From Hyphomicrobiales bacterium (GTDB lineage: Bacteria > Pseudomonadota > Alphaproteobacteria > Rhizobiales > Beijerinckiaceae), in assembly GCA_028290705.1 (NCBI GenBank), contig JAQGJH010000088.1, positions 18,116 through 82,115 of the forward strand: a stretch of 64,000 nucleotides of DNA, given 5' to 3'. Shown one piece after another: positions 53,395 through 61,824 of the stretch. How positions within the stretch are numbered: the first letter of the stretch is position 1; each line of letters starts with the position of its first letter. Position numbers and translations under genes: made by a program. Under the pieces are notes generated by a model, which did no database searches, was not told the origin of the DNA, and saw nothing but the letters and a program-made list of their open reading frames with translations.

Positions 53395-54114
53395 GTGCAG
53401 ACCGGCATGCATGTAGCCCTTTCGGGCCAGATCGTTCTGCAGCGGAAGCTGGACGCGATTGCCCACAACGTCGCCAATACGAACACGCCCGGCTTTCGCG
53501 CGCAGGAAATCACCTTCGCGTCCATCTTCGCCCAGACCGGCGACAAGGAGACCGCGTTCGCGGGGTCGGGTTCGGACTTCACCTCGCTGCGCACCGGCGG
53601 ATTGCTCAAGACCGACAATCCTCTGGACGTGGCGGTGCTGGGCGACTCCTGGCTCGCCGTGAAGACGCCGACGGGCACCGCCTATACCAAGGATGGGCGG
53701 ATGCAGATGCTCGAAAGCGGCGAGCTGCGCACCATGACGGGCCTGCAGGTGCTCGACGTCAGCGGGTCTCCGCTCACGCTCGATCCCGCCAATGGCGCGG
53801 CGCGCATCTCGCGGGATGGAATGATCACCCAGGCGGGCGCGCAGGTCGGCGCCATCGGGTTGTTCCAGATCGACCGCACGGCGAAACTCACGGCCGCAGG
53901 CACCTCGGGCTTCACCACCGACAAGCCCGCGACGCCCGTGCTCGACTTCGTCAAGAACGGCGTCGCCCAGGGCTTCATCGAAAACAGCAACGTCAATCCC
54001 GTGATGGAAATGTCGCGCCTCATCGCGGTCCAGCGCACCTTCGAATCCGTCAGCGCCGCCATCGACGGTCAGGACACCGCGCTGCGTGACGCGATCCGCA
54101 CGCTTGGAAGCTGA
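53395..54114 (+). CDS. flgF: Proximal rod protein FlgF
   Basis: A 239-residue rod protein. The N-terminus VALSGQIVLQRKLDAIAHNVANTNTPGFRAQEITF and the C-terminus QGFIENSNVNPVMEMSRLIAVQRTFESVSAAIDGQD are FlgF features. It starts at GTG with AGGAG 5 bases before it. It ends 2 bases before fliI. Confidence 0.93.
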   Translation: MQTGMHVALSGQIVLQRKLDAIAHNVANTNTPGFRAQEITFASIFAQTGDKETAFAGSGSDFTSLRTGGLLKTDNPLDVAVLGDSWLAVKTPTGTAYTKDGRMQMLESGELRTMTGLQVLDVSGSPLTLDPANGAARISRDGMITQAGAQVGAIGLFQIDRTAKLTAAGTSGFTTDKPATPVLDFVKNGVAQGFIENSNVNPVMEMSRLIAVQRTFESVSAAIDGQDTALRDAIRTLGS

Positions 54115-54116
54115 TC

Positions 54117-55445
54117 ATGAACGACCGCAGGCTTGACGACCTCGCCGACAGGCTCGAGACGCAGTTCGCCACCAGCGACCTCGTCCAGGTGACGGGACAC
54201 GTCACCGAAGTGTCGCCTTCGTCGTTTCGCGTTGCTGGCCTGACACCATTTCTGCGTCTCGGCGATCGCCTCGAAGTTCTCGACGATGCCGACGGCATGG
54301 GCGAAGTCGTGCGCATCGAAGCCACGGGCGCCGTCGTCAAACCCTTCGCCAATCGCATTGAAGTCGGCATCGGTGCGCGCGCGCGGCTGGCCGGCCGCCT
54401 GACGCTTTCGCCCGATCCGAGCTGGCGCGGTCGCATCATCGACGCGCTCGGCGCGCCCATCGACGGTCTGGGCGTCCTGCGCAACGGCGAGACTCCGGTG
54501 CCGATCGAGGCCGAGCCGCCCGCCGCCATGACGCGAGGCCGCGTCACCGAACGCATCAGCACGGGCATTCGCGCCGTGGACGTCTTTACGCCTCTCTGCG
54601 CGGGACAGCGCATCGGCATTTTCGCCGGCTCCGGCGTCGGCAAATCCACGCTCCTATCCATGTTCGCGCGGTCGCGCGGTTTCGACACCGTCGTGGTCGC
54701 TCTCGTGGGCGAACGCGGACGCGAATTGCGCGAATTCGTCGAGGAATCGCTCGGCTCCGCACGCGAAAATGCAGTCACCATTGCGGCGACGAGCGATGAA
54801 AGCCCCATGCGCCGCAGGCTCGCGCCACGCACCGCCATGGCGGTGGCGGAATATTTCCGCGACCTCGGCCATTCGGTCCTGCTGATCGTCGATTCGGTGA
54901 CGCGCTTCGCCCATGCGGCGCGAGACGTCGCCCTCGCGGCCGGCGAACCCGCGGTGGCGCGCGGCTACCCGCCGAGCGTCTTCACCGACCTGCCGAAACT
55001 GCTCGAGCGCGCCGGCCCCGGCAAGGAAGGCAGCGGCTCGATCACCGGCATCTTCTCGGTGCTCGTGGACGGCGACGACCACAATGATCCGGTGGCTGAT
55101 TCCATTCGCGGCACGCTCGACGGCCACATCGTGCTCTCGCGCGCGATTGCCGATCAGGGCCGCTATCCCGCCATCGACATTCTGGGTTCGATCTCGCGGC
55201 TGTCGCACCATGTGTGGAGCCCGGAGCAGCGTGCGCTGGTCATGCGCCTGCGTGCCCTTTCCGCCCGCTACGAAGACACGCGCGATCTGCGCCTGATGGG
55301 CGGCTATCAGCCCGGCAACGATCCCGAACTCGACCAGGCGATGGTCGCCGTCCCGAAACTCTATGGCGCGCTGAACCAGTTGCCGCACGCGCCCAACAGC
55401 GAAGACGGATTCCGCGATCTGGCCGAGGCGCTCCGCGCGCAGTAA
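54117..55445 (+). CDS. fliI: Flagellar export ATPase FliI
   Basis: A 442-residue F1-beta-like ATPase. Walker A GSGVGKST is at residues 171-178 and the Walker B aspartate is in LLIVDS (Asp259). It powers export with the proton motive force. It is the last gene of the plus-strand unit and converges on a small unknown membrane protein gene 21 bases later. Its fliH and fliJ partners are on other operons. Confidence 0.95.
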   Translation: MNDRRLDDLADRLETQFATSDLVQVTGHVTEVSPSSFRVAGLTPFLRLGDRLEVLDDADGMGEVVRIEATGAVVKPFANRIEVGIGARARLAGRLTLSPDPSWRGRIIDALGAPIDGLGVLRNGETPVPIEAEPPAAMTRGRVTERISTGIRAVDVFTPLCAGQRIGIFAGSGVGKSTLLSMFARSRGFDTVVVALVGERGRELREFVEESLGSARENAVTIAATSDESPMRRRLAPRTAMAVAEYFRDLGHSVLLIVDSVTRFAHAARDVALAAGEPAVARGYPPSVFTDLPKLLERAGPGKEGSGSITGIFSVLVDGDDHNDPVADSIRGTLDGHIVLSRAIADQGRYPAIDILGSISRLSHHVWSPEQRALVMRLRALSARYEDTRDLRLMGGYQPGNDPELDQAMVAVPKLYGALNQLPHAPNSEDGFRDLAEALRAQ

Positions 55446-55466
55446 TCGTTCCGCGCGAGCGACGCG

Positions 55467-56015
55467 TCAGTCGCCGTCGATGATGCCCGTCGTCGTCACC
55501 ACGACCCAACGCCGGCCACGCGCTTCGATCGCCGTCACACGTCCCGCACCTTCGATTTCCGATCCGGCGCGCACCATCTGGAAACCGCCCGGCCCCTGCA
55601 CCAGCGCTTCGCTTTGAAAAATTCCGCGCATGCGATAGCCCGGCAACGAGGGCGTTTTCGGGCCTTCCTGTGTCGCAGCGGCGGCTTCGATGGGACGTGG
55701 CGACACAGTCCCGAGCGGACGCATGCGGACGCTGCCGATGGGGGTGAAATCCAGTCCCGGCGCACCCTCTTCGCGACTGGCGAATTCCGCCGGGCGGCCC
55801 GCCGCATAAGGCTTGCTGACCGGCTGCGCGAAGATGCTGAAATGTTCAGCTCCGTTGACGCCCGGCAACTGTCCAGTATTCGCCATCATGACGACCGCGA
55901 AGGTCGCGGCCCCGCCCGCGAGCCCGACGCCCGCGGCGCCGACCGCGATGTCGCTGAATGGAACGCGGCTGAGACCGACGACCGCGAGGCTCTTGAGCAG
56001 GATCAATTTCGTCAT
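55467..56015 (-). CDS. Membrane-anchored protein of unknown function, probable flagellar regulon member
   Basis: A 182-residue protein with one N-terminal membrane helix (about residues 24-45, AAGVGLAGGAATFAVVMM), a linker of low complexity, and a C-terminal domain (about 125-182): LPGYRMRGIFQSEALVQGPGGFQMVRAGSEIEGAGRVTAIEARGRRWVVVTTTGII. This small beta-rich domain resembles the periplasmic homology region of GspC/PilP-type proteins in outline only. The gene adjoins fliI, and a copy of the shared flagellar element lies 46 bases before its ATG. The ATG at 56015 is used; a TTG six codons earlier is rejected. Confidence 0.7.
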   Translation of the reverse strand: MTKLILLKSLAVVGLSRVPFSDIAVGAAGVGLAGGAATFAVVMMANTGQLPGVNGAEHFSIFAQPVSKPYAAGRPAEFASREEGAPGLDFTPIGSVRMRPLGTVSPRPIEAAAATQEGPKTPSLPGYRMRGIFQSEALVQGPGGFQMVRAGSEIEGAGRVTAIEARGRRWVVVTTTGIIDGD

Positions 56016-56061
56016 GGAGCACCGCCGAATCAAAACACATTCGACAGGCTCTCCCGCGGAT

Positions 56062-56077
56062 GTTGCGCGAAGCTGAC
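56062..56077 (-). promoter_or_regulatory. Shared flagellar upstream element, copy before the unknown gene
   Basis: Plus strand GTTGCGCGAAGCTGAC, 46 bases before the start at 56015. It matches TTGC(G/C)CGAAGCTGAC of the flgB copy at all but the S position and the first base. It touches the stop codon of the SDR gene. Confidence 0.5.
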
Positions 56078-56817
56078 TATCCCTTCGTTCGCAACGTGCT
56101 GCGTCCGCCGTCGACCGCCATCACCTGTCCGGTGATCCAGCCCGATCGCGGCCCCGCCAGCAAGGCGACCAGCGGCGCGAGATCCTCGGGCTCGCCCAGG
56201 CGCGGCAGCGCGTGCATGGCGGCAATTGCATCCGCCATTTGTGCATTGGCCGTGAGCTTGCCCGCGAGCGGCGTGCGCGTCAGCGAAGGCGCAACGCAAT
56301 TGACCCGGATTCTGGGGGCGAGTTCGGCCGCAAGCGAACGCGTCAATCCTTCGATCGCGCCCTTCGCCATGCTGATCGATGCATGTCCGGTAAAGCCTTG
56401 CGCCACCGCGACGGTCGAGAACAGCACCACGCTCGCGCCGCCATCGTGCTTCGTCATATAGGGCAAGGCCGCCTGCACGGCCTCAGCAGCCCAGACTGCG
56501 TTGACGAGGAAGTCGCGCTCGAATTCCGCGCGGCTGAGTTTGCTCACTGGCTTGATGTTGATCGTGCCGACGGCGAACACCAGGCCGGCGATCGCCCCTC
56601 CGCCCTCCGCCGCAGCCTCTTGGCTGGCCTTTGCGAAGGCGCCGGCCTCGTCGAGATCCGCCACGGTCGCGCTGGCGCCGATGTCCTGCGCCAGCGCCGC
56701 AACGGCATCGCTTCGCCGACCGACGAGATGCACACCCATGCCGTCTGCCGCGAGCACGCGCGCGCTGGCTTCACCGATTCCGCCGGTTGCGCCGTAGATC
56801 AGAATTTTTGCTGCCAT
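56077..56817 (-). CDS. Short-chain dehydrogenase/reductase family protein, atypical active site
   Basis: A 246-residue Rossmann protein. The cofactor loop IYGATGGIGEASARVLA is typical, and the C-terminal GWITGQVMAVDGG is standard. However, the usual YxxxK reads ISMAK in GHASISMAKGAIEGL, so the catalytic tyrosine is isoleucine, and the NNAG strand is FAVGTINI. A serine remains in VVLFSTVAVAQG. It is last in the cox-type operon, 19 bases after the MobA-like gene. Start ATG has GGAGG 6 bases upstream. Confidence 0.82.
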   Translation of the reverse strand: MAAKILIYGATGGIGEASARVLAADGMGVHLVGRRSDAVAALAQDIGASATVADLDEAGAFAKASQEAAAEGGGAIAGLVFAVGTINIKPVSKLSRAEFERDFLVNAVWAAEAVQAALPYMTKHDGGASVVLFSTVAVAQGFTGHASISMAKGAIEGLTRSLAAELAPRIRVNCVAPSLTRTPLAGKLTANAQMADAIAAMHALPRLGEPEDLAPLVALLAGPRSGWITGQVMAVDGGRSTLRTKG

Positions 56818-56836
56818 GAAATCCTCCAGGGGGGGT

Positions 56837-57475
56837 CTACGACTCGCTCGTGCGCTTGGATGCAACGTGGCCGCAAAGAGCCGCCAGCGCCTCGGGCGTG
56901 TCGATGTCGATCCGCGCAGCATCGTCGCCGACTTCAAGCTCCACGACCTGAGCGTCGCCGCGAAGCGCCTGCCTCGCACCTGCATCCCCTTCGAGCTTCG
57001 CCAGCGCCGGGAACATGCGGGCCGACAGAAGCACCGGATTGCCGCGATGGCCCGCGACCGTCGGGATCACGGCGTCGACCCCGGGTTTGGCGCTGAACGC
57101 CGCCGTGAGACGCATGATCAGATCGGCGCTCACCAGAGGCATGTCGCCCAGCAGCACGACGACGCCTCGCACATGGTCAGGCAGTTGCGAGAGTCCGCGC
57201 GTGAGCGAAGACGCCATGCCCGTGGCGAAGCTTTCATTGTGCATGAACGTGAGTGACAATCCCGCGAGTTCGGCCTCGACAGGCCCGGCAGCATGTCCCG
57301 TCACCACCACGCACGGAGAGAGCCCTGCCGCCAAAGCTGCTTCGGCCACGTGCCGAACCAGGGCCTTTCCGGCATGCCGCGCCACCAGCTTCGTCTCCGG
57401 GCCCTGCTCTCCGGCCTGGGCACGGAAACGGGAAGCGCTTCCCGCCGCCAGAATGATGGCGGCGACGTCACTCAT
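56837..57475 (-). CDS. MobA/MocA-like molybdenum cofactor nucleotidyltransferase
   Basis: A 212-residue NTP transferase. The nucleotide-binding AAIILAAGSASRF, followed by the lysine in TKLVARHAGKALVRHV, and VVVLLGDMPLVSADLI are the MobA-like signature. It most resembles MocA, which joins CMP to molybdopterin for enzymes such as CO dehydrogenase. It overlaps the MoeA-like gene by 8 bases and sits in a molybdenum hydroxylase operon. Confidence 0.87.
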   Translation of the reverse strand: MSDVAAIILAAGSASRFRAQAGEQGPETKLVARHAGKALVRHVAEAALAAGLSPCVVVTGHAAGPVEAELAGLSLTFMHNESFATGMASSLTRGLSQLPDHVRGVVVLLGDMPLVSADLIMRLTAAFSAKPGVDAVIPTVAGHRGNPVLLSARMFPALAKLEGDAGARQALRGDAQVVELEVGDDAARIDIDTPEALAALCGHVASKRTSES

Positions 57476-58481
57476 CGGACGACGGCTCGCCGAGTCGCGG
57501 CTGGGGCCGCGAGACGATTTCCATTAGCAGCCCGCCCGATCCCATCCGCCGAATGTCGGCGGAACGAACCGGCACCTTCGCGAGCATGCGATGCAGCACC
57601 CAGTCGAAGCCGTTTTCCTTGGGTGAGCGGGCGCACCCGGGCGCGCCCAGCATCGGCTTTCCATCGAGTTCGCCGATCAGCAGGAGGTTGCCGGGATCGA
57701 CCGGCATGCCGAACTGCTCGATCCTTCCACCCGCCGCGATCAGCGCCGCCGGAATGACGTCTCGCCGGTCGGTGATGGCTGACGCGCCGAACACCACGAT
57801 GAGATCGCAATCACCCCGAATTTCGTCGAGCGCCATCTTCAAGGCAGATGTGTCGTGCGGCACGCGGCGCTCGGCGACGATCGTGGCGCCGGCCGGCGCG
57901 ATGCGCTCCTGCATGACCCGAAGGGTCTTCTCGACCGTGGAAGGTTTCAATCCCGGCAGGAGCGTCGACACGACCCCGATGCGCATCGGCGAGAATGCCG
58001 CGACCCGAAGCGCCTTGCCAACAGCCGCCGCCAGCGCGGCGTCGAGGATCTGGCTCTGGACCGCGAATGGAATGACCTTCACGGTGGCGATCATCTCGCC
58101 GAGCACGACCGTGCGATATCCCGGCAGGGTCGCGACCGTCACCTGCTCGTCGACCGCATTGATGGCATCGACGAAGGCGGGTTCGGCGATCAGAAGGCCC
58201 GCGCATTCGGCGAACAGATTGCTGCGTCCCGTGAAAGCCTCATCGACGCGAACGTTGTCTCCCGCGATGGCTTTCGCCAGGCGCGAGGCGGCGGCGTCTT
58301 CGCCAACGTCACCCTCCTCGAGTTGCGCGACGACGACCTCCGACAGGCCGGCGGCCTGCAGGGCTGCCACATGCTCGCGGGTCAAACGCTCGCCCTTTTT
58401 CAGGACGAGTCCGTCGCGCTTGACCGAATGCGCGAGAATGCCGCCTTCCGCAGCGTCGACGCCGACCGGTCCAAATTTCAC
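57468..58481 (-). CDS. Molybdopterin-binding (MoeA/MogA-domain) protein
   Basis: A 337-residue protein. The N-terminal third has an SAF-like start (ILAHSVKRDGLVLKKGERLTREHVAALQAAG). The MoCF domain follows with RIGVVSTLLPG..STVEKTLRVMQERI and CDLIVVFGASAITDRRDVIPAALIAAGG, GMPVDPGNLLLIGELDGKPMLGAPG. It resembles MoeA but lacks two of its domains. It probably handles or inserts molybdenum cofactor. It starts at GTG overlapping the XdhC stop (GTGA). Confidence 0.83.
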   Translation of the reverse strand: MKFGPVGVDAAEGGILAHSVKRDGLVLKKGERLTREHVAALQAAGLSEVVVAQLEEGDVGEDAAASRLAKAIAGDNVRVDEAFTGRSNLFAECAGLLIAEPAFVDAINAVDEQVTVATLPGYRTVVLGEMIATVKVIPFAVQSQILDAALAAAVGKALRVAAFSPMRIGVVSTLLPGLKPSTVEKTLRVMQERIAPAGATIVAERRVPHDTSALKMALDEIRGDCDLIVVFGASAITDRRDVIPAALIAAGGRIEQFGMPVDPGNLLLIGELDGKPMLGAPGCARSPKENGFDWVLHRMLAKVPVRSADIRRMGSGGLLMEIVSRPQPRLGEPSSDE

Positions 58482-59179
58482 GCAGCCTTCTCCACCCGCA
58501 ATGGCTTCTTGCGAAGCGCCAGGATGATCTCGCCCAGAACCGACACGGCGATCTCCGCGGGCGTGACGGCCCCGATGTCGAGCCCGATCGGCGCACGGAT
58601 GCGCTCCACCTGCTGCGGAGTAAATCCCTTCTCGCGCAAGCGTTCGAGCCGCTTGCCATGCGTCTTCCGGGAGCCGAGCGCGCCAATGTAGAAGCAGTCG
58701 GCCGCGAGCGCCTGCTCAAGTGCCGGATCGTCGATCTTGGGATCGTGCGTGAAACAGGCCATCGCGGTGTAGCGATCGAGTTTCATCGGCGGCAGCACGG
58801 TTTCGGGCCAATCGGCAATCACCGGCGTGTCCGGAAAGCGTTCGGGCGTCGCGAAGGCGGTGCGGGGATCGACGATGGTCATGTCGAAGCCGGCGAGCTT
58901 CGAGATCGGCGCCAACGCCTGTGTGATGTGCACGGCGCCGATCACGACCAGGCGGACCGGCGGCACCTGCACGGTGAGGAACCAGGACGAACCGTCCGCC
59001 TCCACCGTGCCGCTTTTGCCGCTGCGCAGCGCCGCGTCGATCTGTTCGGCCAGAGGGTCCTGCTCGATCGCGTCGGCATGCACCAGCCTCTGCGCGCCGC
59101 CCTCCAGGGCCGTCACCAGCACGGCGGCGCGGCGCTCGGCCCGCGCCCTGTTCAGTTCAGCGAGAAGATCGAGGCGCAT
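58478..59179 (-). CDS. XdhC/CoxI-like protein, long form
   Basis: A 233-residue protein. The first half (residues 1-90) is an XdhC_CoxI domain in poor repair; the second half carries the XdhC Rossmann domain with VRLVVIGAVHITQALAPISKLAGFDMTIVDPR and the end DCFYIGALGSRKTHGKRLERLREKGF and IRAPIGLDIGAVTPAEIAVSVLGEII. XdhC proteins sulphurate and load the molybdenum cofactor. The start shares one base with the previous stop. Confidence 0.88.
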   Translation of the reverse strand: MRLDLLAELNRARAERRAAVLVTALEGGAQRLVHADAIEQDPLAEQIDAALRSGKSGTVEADGSSWFLTVQVPPVRLVVIGAVHITQALAPISKLAGFDMTIVDPRTAFATPERFPDTPVIADWPETVLPPMKLDRYTAMACFTHDPKIDDPALEQALAADCFYIGALGSRKTHGKRLERLREKGFTPQQVERIRAPIGLDIGAVTPAEIAVSVLGEIILALRKKPLRVEKAA

Positions 59180-59502
59180 CAGTCGACCCTCTCGACATAG
59201 ACGCGGATGCGGCCGCCGCACGACAGGCCGACGCGCCACGCTGTTTCATCCGCGACGCCGAACTCGAGCACGCGCGACTTGCCGTCCGCGATGACGTCCA
59301 GCGCCTCGGTCACGACTTCGCCTTCCACGCAGCCGCCCGAGACCGATCCGAGGAAATGTCCGTCCTGATCGATCACCAGATGGCTGCCGGTCGGCCGCGG
59401 GGCCGAACCCCAGGTCTCGACCACGGTCGCCACCGCGACACCCTTGCCGTCCCGCCGCCAGGCCTCGGCCTGACCGAGAATGTCATCGTCGCTCGCCAGC
59501 AT
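59179..59502 (-). CDS. XdhC/CoxI-like protein, short form
   Basis: A 107-residue protein made only of an XdhC_CoxI domain: AEAWRRDGKGVAVATVVETWGSAPRPTGSHLVIDQDGHFLGSVSGGCVEGEVV and CGGRIRVYVE. The cysteines in SGGCVEG and LSCGGR are conserved in the family. The ribosome site AGGAGG is very strong. The pair of separate XdhC-like proteins is typical of cox clusters. Confidence 0.87.
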   Translation of the reverse strand: MLASDDDILGQAEAWRRDGKGVAVATVVETWGSAPRPTGSHLVIDQDGHFLGSVSGGCVEGEVVTEALDVIADGKSRVLEFGVADETAWRVGLSCGGRIRVYVERVD

Positions 59503-59568
59503 GATCACCTCCTGCCGAAATGTTCGTATGAATATAGCGCTTTGAGCGGCTTTCGTCATCCGGACGGA

Positions 59569-60798
59569 TCAGCGGTCGGCCCGGCGTAACCAGAGCCTTG
59601 GATCGACCTCCGCCCGGACCGCCGGCCGAGACAGCGCCTGCGCGAGATCTTCGAGGCTCGCCAGCCGATGCACGGGCCTGAACTCGTCGACATGCGGCAG
59701 CATGGCGCGGATGCCCGCCGCACGCGGTTCGAAACGGTCGTAGCGAAGCAGCGGATTGAGCCAGATGAGCCTGCGGCAGGATTTGTGCAGCCGCTCCATC
59801 TCGGCCGCGAGACTGCCGTCGCCGTCCCGCTCCAGCCCGTCGGTGAAGAGCAGGACGGTCGCGCCCTGCCCCAGCACGCGCCGCGACCATTGCCGATTGA
59901 ATGCGTGAAGCGACGCCGAAATGCGCGTGCCGCCCGACCAGTCCTGCACCGACGCGGAGACGTCCGCCAGCGCCGCGTCGATGTCGCGCGCCCGCAAGGC
60001 CCGCGTGACGTGGCTGAGCCGTGTGCCGAACAGGAAGGTTTCGACGCGCCGGCGATCCTCCGTGAGCCGATGCAGGAAGTGGAGGAACACGCGCGTGTAA
60101 TCCGTCATGGAGCCGGAAATGTCGCACAGCGCCACGATGGGCGGATGCCGCACCACGCGGTCGCGTCGCACCAGTTCGGATAGATTTCCACCGCCGCTCA
60201 TCGCCTTGCGCAAGGTCAGCCGTGGATCGATGCGCGATCCGCGCGCATCCGGCCTCCAGCGGCGCGTCGTGACCTCGTCGGCCGGCAGGCGCATGCGCGC
60301 GATCGCCTGTTTGGCGCGCGCGATTTCGTCCGCGGTCATCTGGGCGAAGTCCTTGCCTTGAAGAAGCTCCTGCGACGACATGGTGAGCCGCGCATCGCGC
60401 TCGACGCTGGGCTCCGCCTCGCGCTTCGGACGGTCGCCCGCCAAAGCTTCGGCAAGCCTTGTCGCAGCAGGCTTCGGCTTCACCTCCTGCTTGTCGGGCG
60501 CGGCCATCGGCGACATCATGGCGATCAGCTTTTCGAGAAAGCCGCGACGTTTCCAGAAAATCGCGAATGCCTGGTCGAACAGCACCGTCTGCTCGCGCTT
60601 GCCGACGAAGACCGCGTGCAGCGTGGCGCGAAAATCTGCGCGCGACGAAACCCCGGCGGCCTGCACGGCCTGCACCGCGTCGATGACGTGCCCTGGCCCG
60701 ACCGGCAGACCGGCGGCCCGCAGAAGCCTGCCGAAATGCAGGATGTTTTCCGCCAGCCTGCCCGTGCCTTGAGGCTCTGGTTGAACGCGTTCATCCAT
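59569..60798 (-). CDS. coxE: CoxE-type von Willebrand A protein
   Basis: A 409-residue protein with a C-terminal vWA domain. The MIDAS motif DISGSM lies in VALCDISGSMTDYTRVFLHFL, and LLFTDGLERDGDG is the late loop. The N-terminal part GRLAENILHFGRLLRAAGLPVGPGHVIDAVQAVQAAGV is the CoxE start. CoxE works with the AAA+ CoxD to build the Cu/Mo or Mo active site of the CO dehydrogenase family. ATG at 60798 shares a base with the coxD stop (TGATG). Confidence 0.92.
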   Translation of the reverse strand: MDERVQPEPQGTGRLAENILHFGRLLRAAGLPVGPGHVIDAVQAVQAAGVSSRADFRATLHAVFVGKREQTVLFDQAFAIFWKRRGFLEKLIAMMSPMAAPDKQEVKPKPAATRLAEALAGDRPKREAEPSVERDARLTMSSQELLQGKDFAQMTADEIARAKQAIARMRLPADEVTTRRWRPDARGSRIDPRLTLRKAMSGGGNLSELVRRDRVVRHPPIVALCDISGSMTDYTRVFLHFLHRLTEDRRRVETFLFGTRLSHVTRALRARDIDAALADVSASVQDWSGGTRISASLHAFNRQWSRRVLGQGATVLLFTDGLERDGDGSLAAEMERLHKSCRRLIWLNPLLRYDRFEPRAAGIRAMLPHVDEFRPVHRLASLEDLAQALSRPAVRAEVDPRLWLRRADR

Positions 60799-61703
60799 CA
60801 CGTGAGGCTCGCGCGCGCCTCGTCGATGGCCGCCTGCGTGGCGCTGCCCTGCAGCCGCTGGATGTCGTCCTGGTATTTCAGCAGCACACCGAGGGTGTCC
60901 GACACCGTCGCCGTGTCGAGCGAGACGGCGTCGAGTTCCGTCAGCGCGCTCGCCCAGTCGAGCGTTTCCGCGACGCCGGGCTGCTTGAACAGATCCATCT
61001 TCCGCAGCGTCTGCACGAAGGCCACGATCTCACGCGTGAGCTTCCTCGATGCACCCGGCACCTTGGTGCGCAGGATCTGCATCTCGCGCTCGGCATCGGG
61101 GTAATCGACCCAGTGATAGAGGCATCGCCGCTTCAACGCGTCGTGGATCTCACGCGTGCGGTTCGACGTGACGATCACGATGGGGGCATGTTCAGCCTTG
61201 ATCGTGCCGAGTTCCGGAATCGTCACCTGGAAGTCGGAAAGGATTTCGAGCAGGAACGCCTCGAAGGCGTCGTCGGTGCGGTCGAGTTCATCGATCAGCA
61301 GCACCGGCGGTCCTTCAGGCGAGGCTTCCAGCGCCTGCAGCAACGGCCGCTTGATGAGGTAGCGTTCGGAGAAGACGTCGTGCTCGATCCGCTCGCGGTC
61401 GCTCTCGCCGGTCGCTTCCGCGAGCCGGATCGCCATCATCTGGCGTGCATAATTCCATTCGTAAACCGCCGAGGCGACGTCCAGCCCTTCGTAGCATTGG
61501 AGCCGGATGAGCCGCCGCTCCAGCGTCGCCGCCAGCACCTTGGCGATCTCGGTCTTGCCGACGCCGGCCTCGCCTTCGAGGAACAACGGCCGCCCCATCT
61601 TCAGCGACAGGAAGACCACCGTGGCGAGCGACCTGTCGGCCACGTAGTCGGCGCGCGTCAGAAGCTCGAGCGTCTCGTCGATGGAAGTCGGCAATGAGGT
61701 CAC
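60798..61703 (-). CDS. coxD: CoxD-type MoxR AAA+ ATPase
   Basis: A 301-residue MoxR-family ATPase. Walker A is GEAGVGKTE, Walker B is VLLIDELDR, and sensor 1 is IVTSNRTRE. With CoxE it matures the molybdenum active site. I start at GTG 61703 (VTSLPTSIDETLELL); the longer frame lacks homology. 121 bases separate it from the coxM-type gene. Confidence 0.92.
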   Translation of the reverse strand: MTSLPTSIDETLELLTRADYVADRSLATVVFLSLKMGRPLFLEGEAGVGKTEIAKVLAATLERRLIRLQCYEGLDVASAVYEWNYARQMMAIRLAEATGESDRERIEHDVFSERYLIKRPLLQALEASPEGPPVLLIDELDRTDDAFEAFLLEILSDFQVTIPELGTIKAEHAPIVIVTSNRTREIHDALKRRCLYHWVDYPDAEREMQILRTKVPGASRKLTREIVAFVQTLRKMDLFKQPGVAETLDWASALTELDAVSLDTATVSDTLGVLLKYQDDIQRLQGSATQAAIDEARASLT

Positions 61704-61824
61704 GCAGGTCAGTCCCCGATGTCTCCTGCCCGCGACCATGCCAGTTGCGCCGCGAGGCGGCAATGCAGGGCGACGGGGGCGCACGAGAAACGCAACGCCC
61801 CACGCGCCTTGGCAAAACAGGCGA

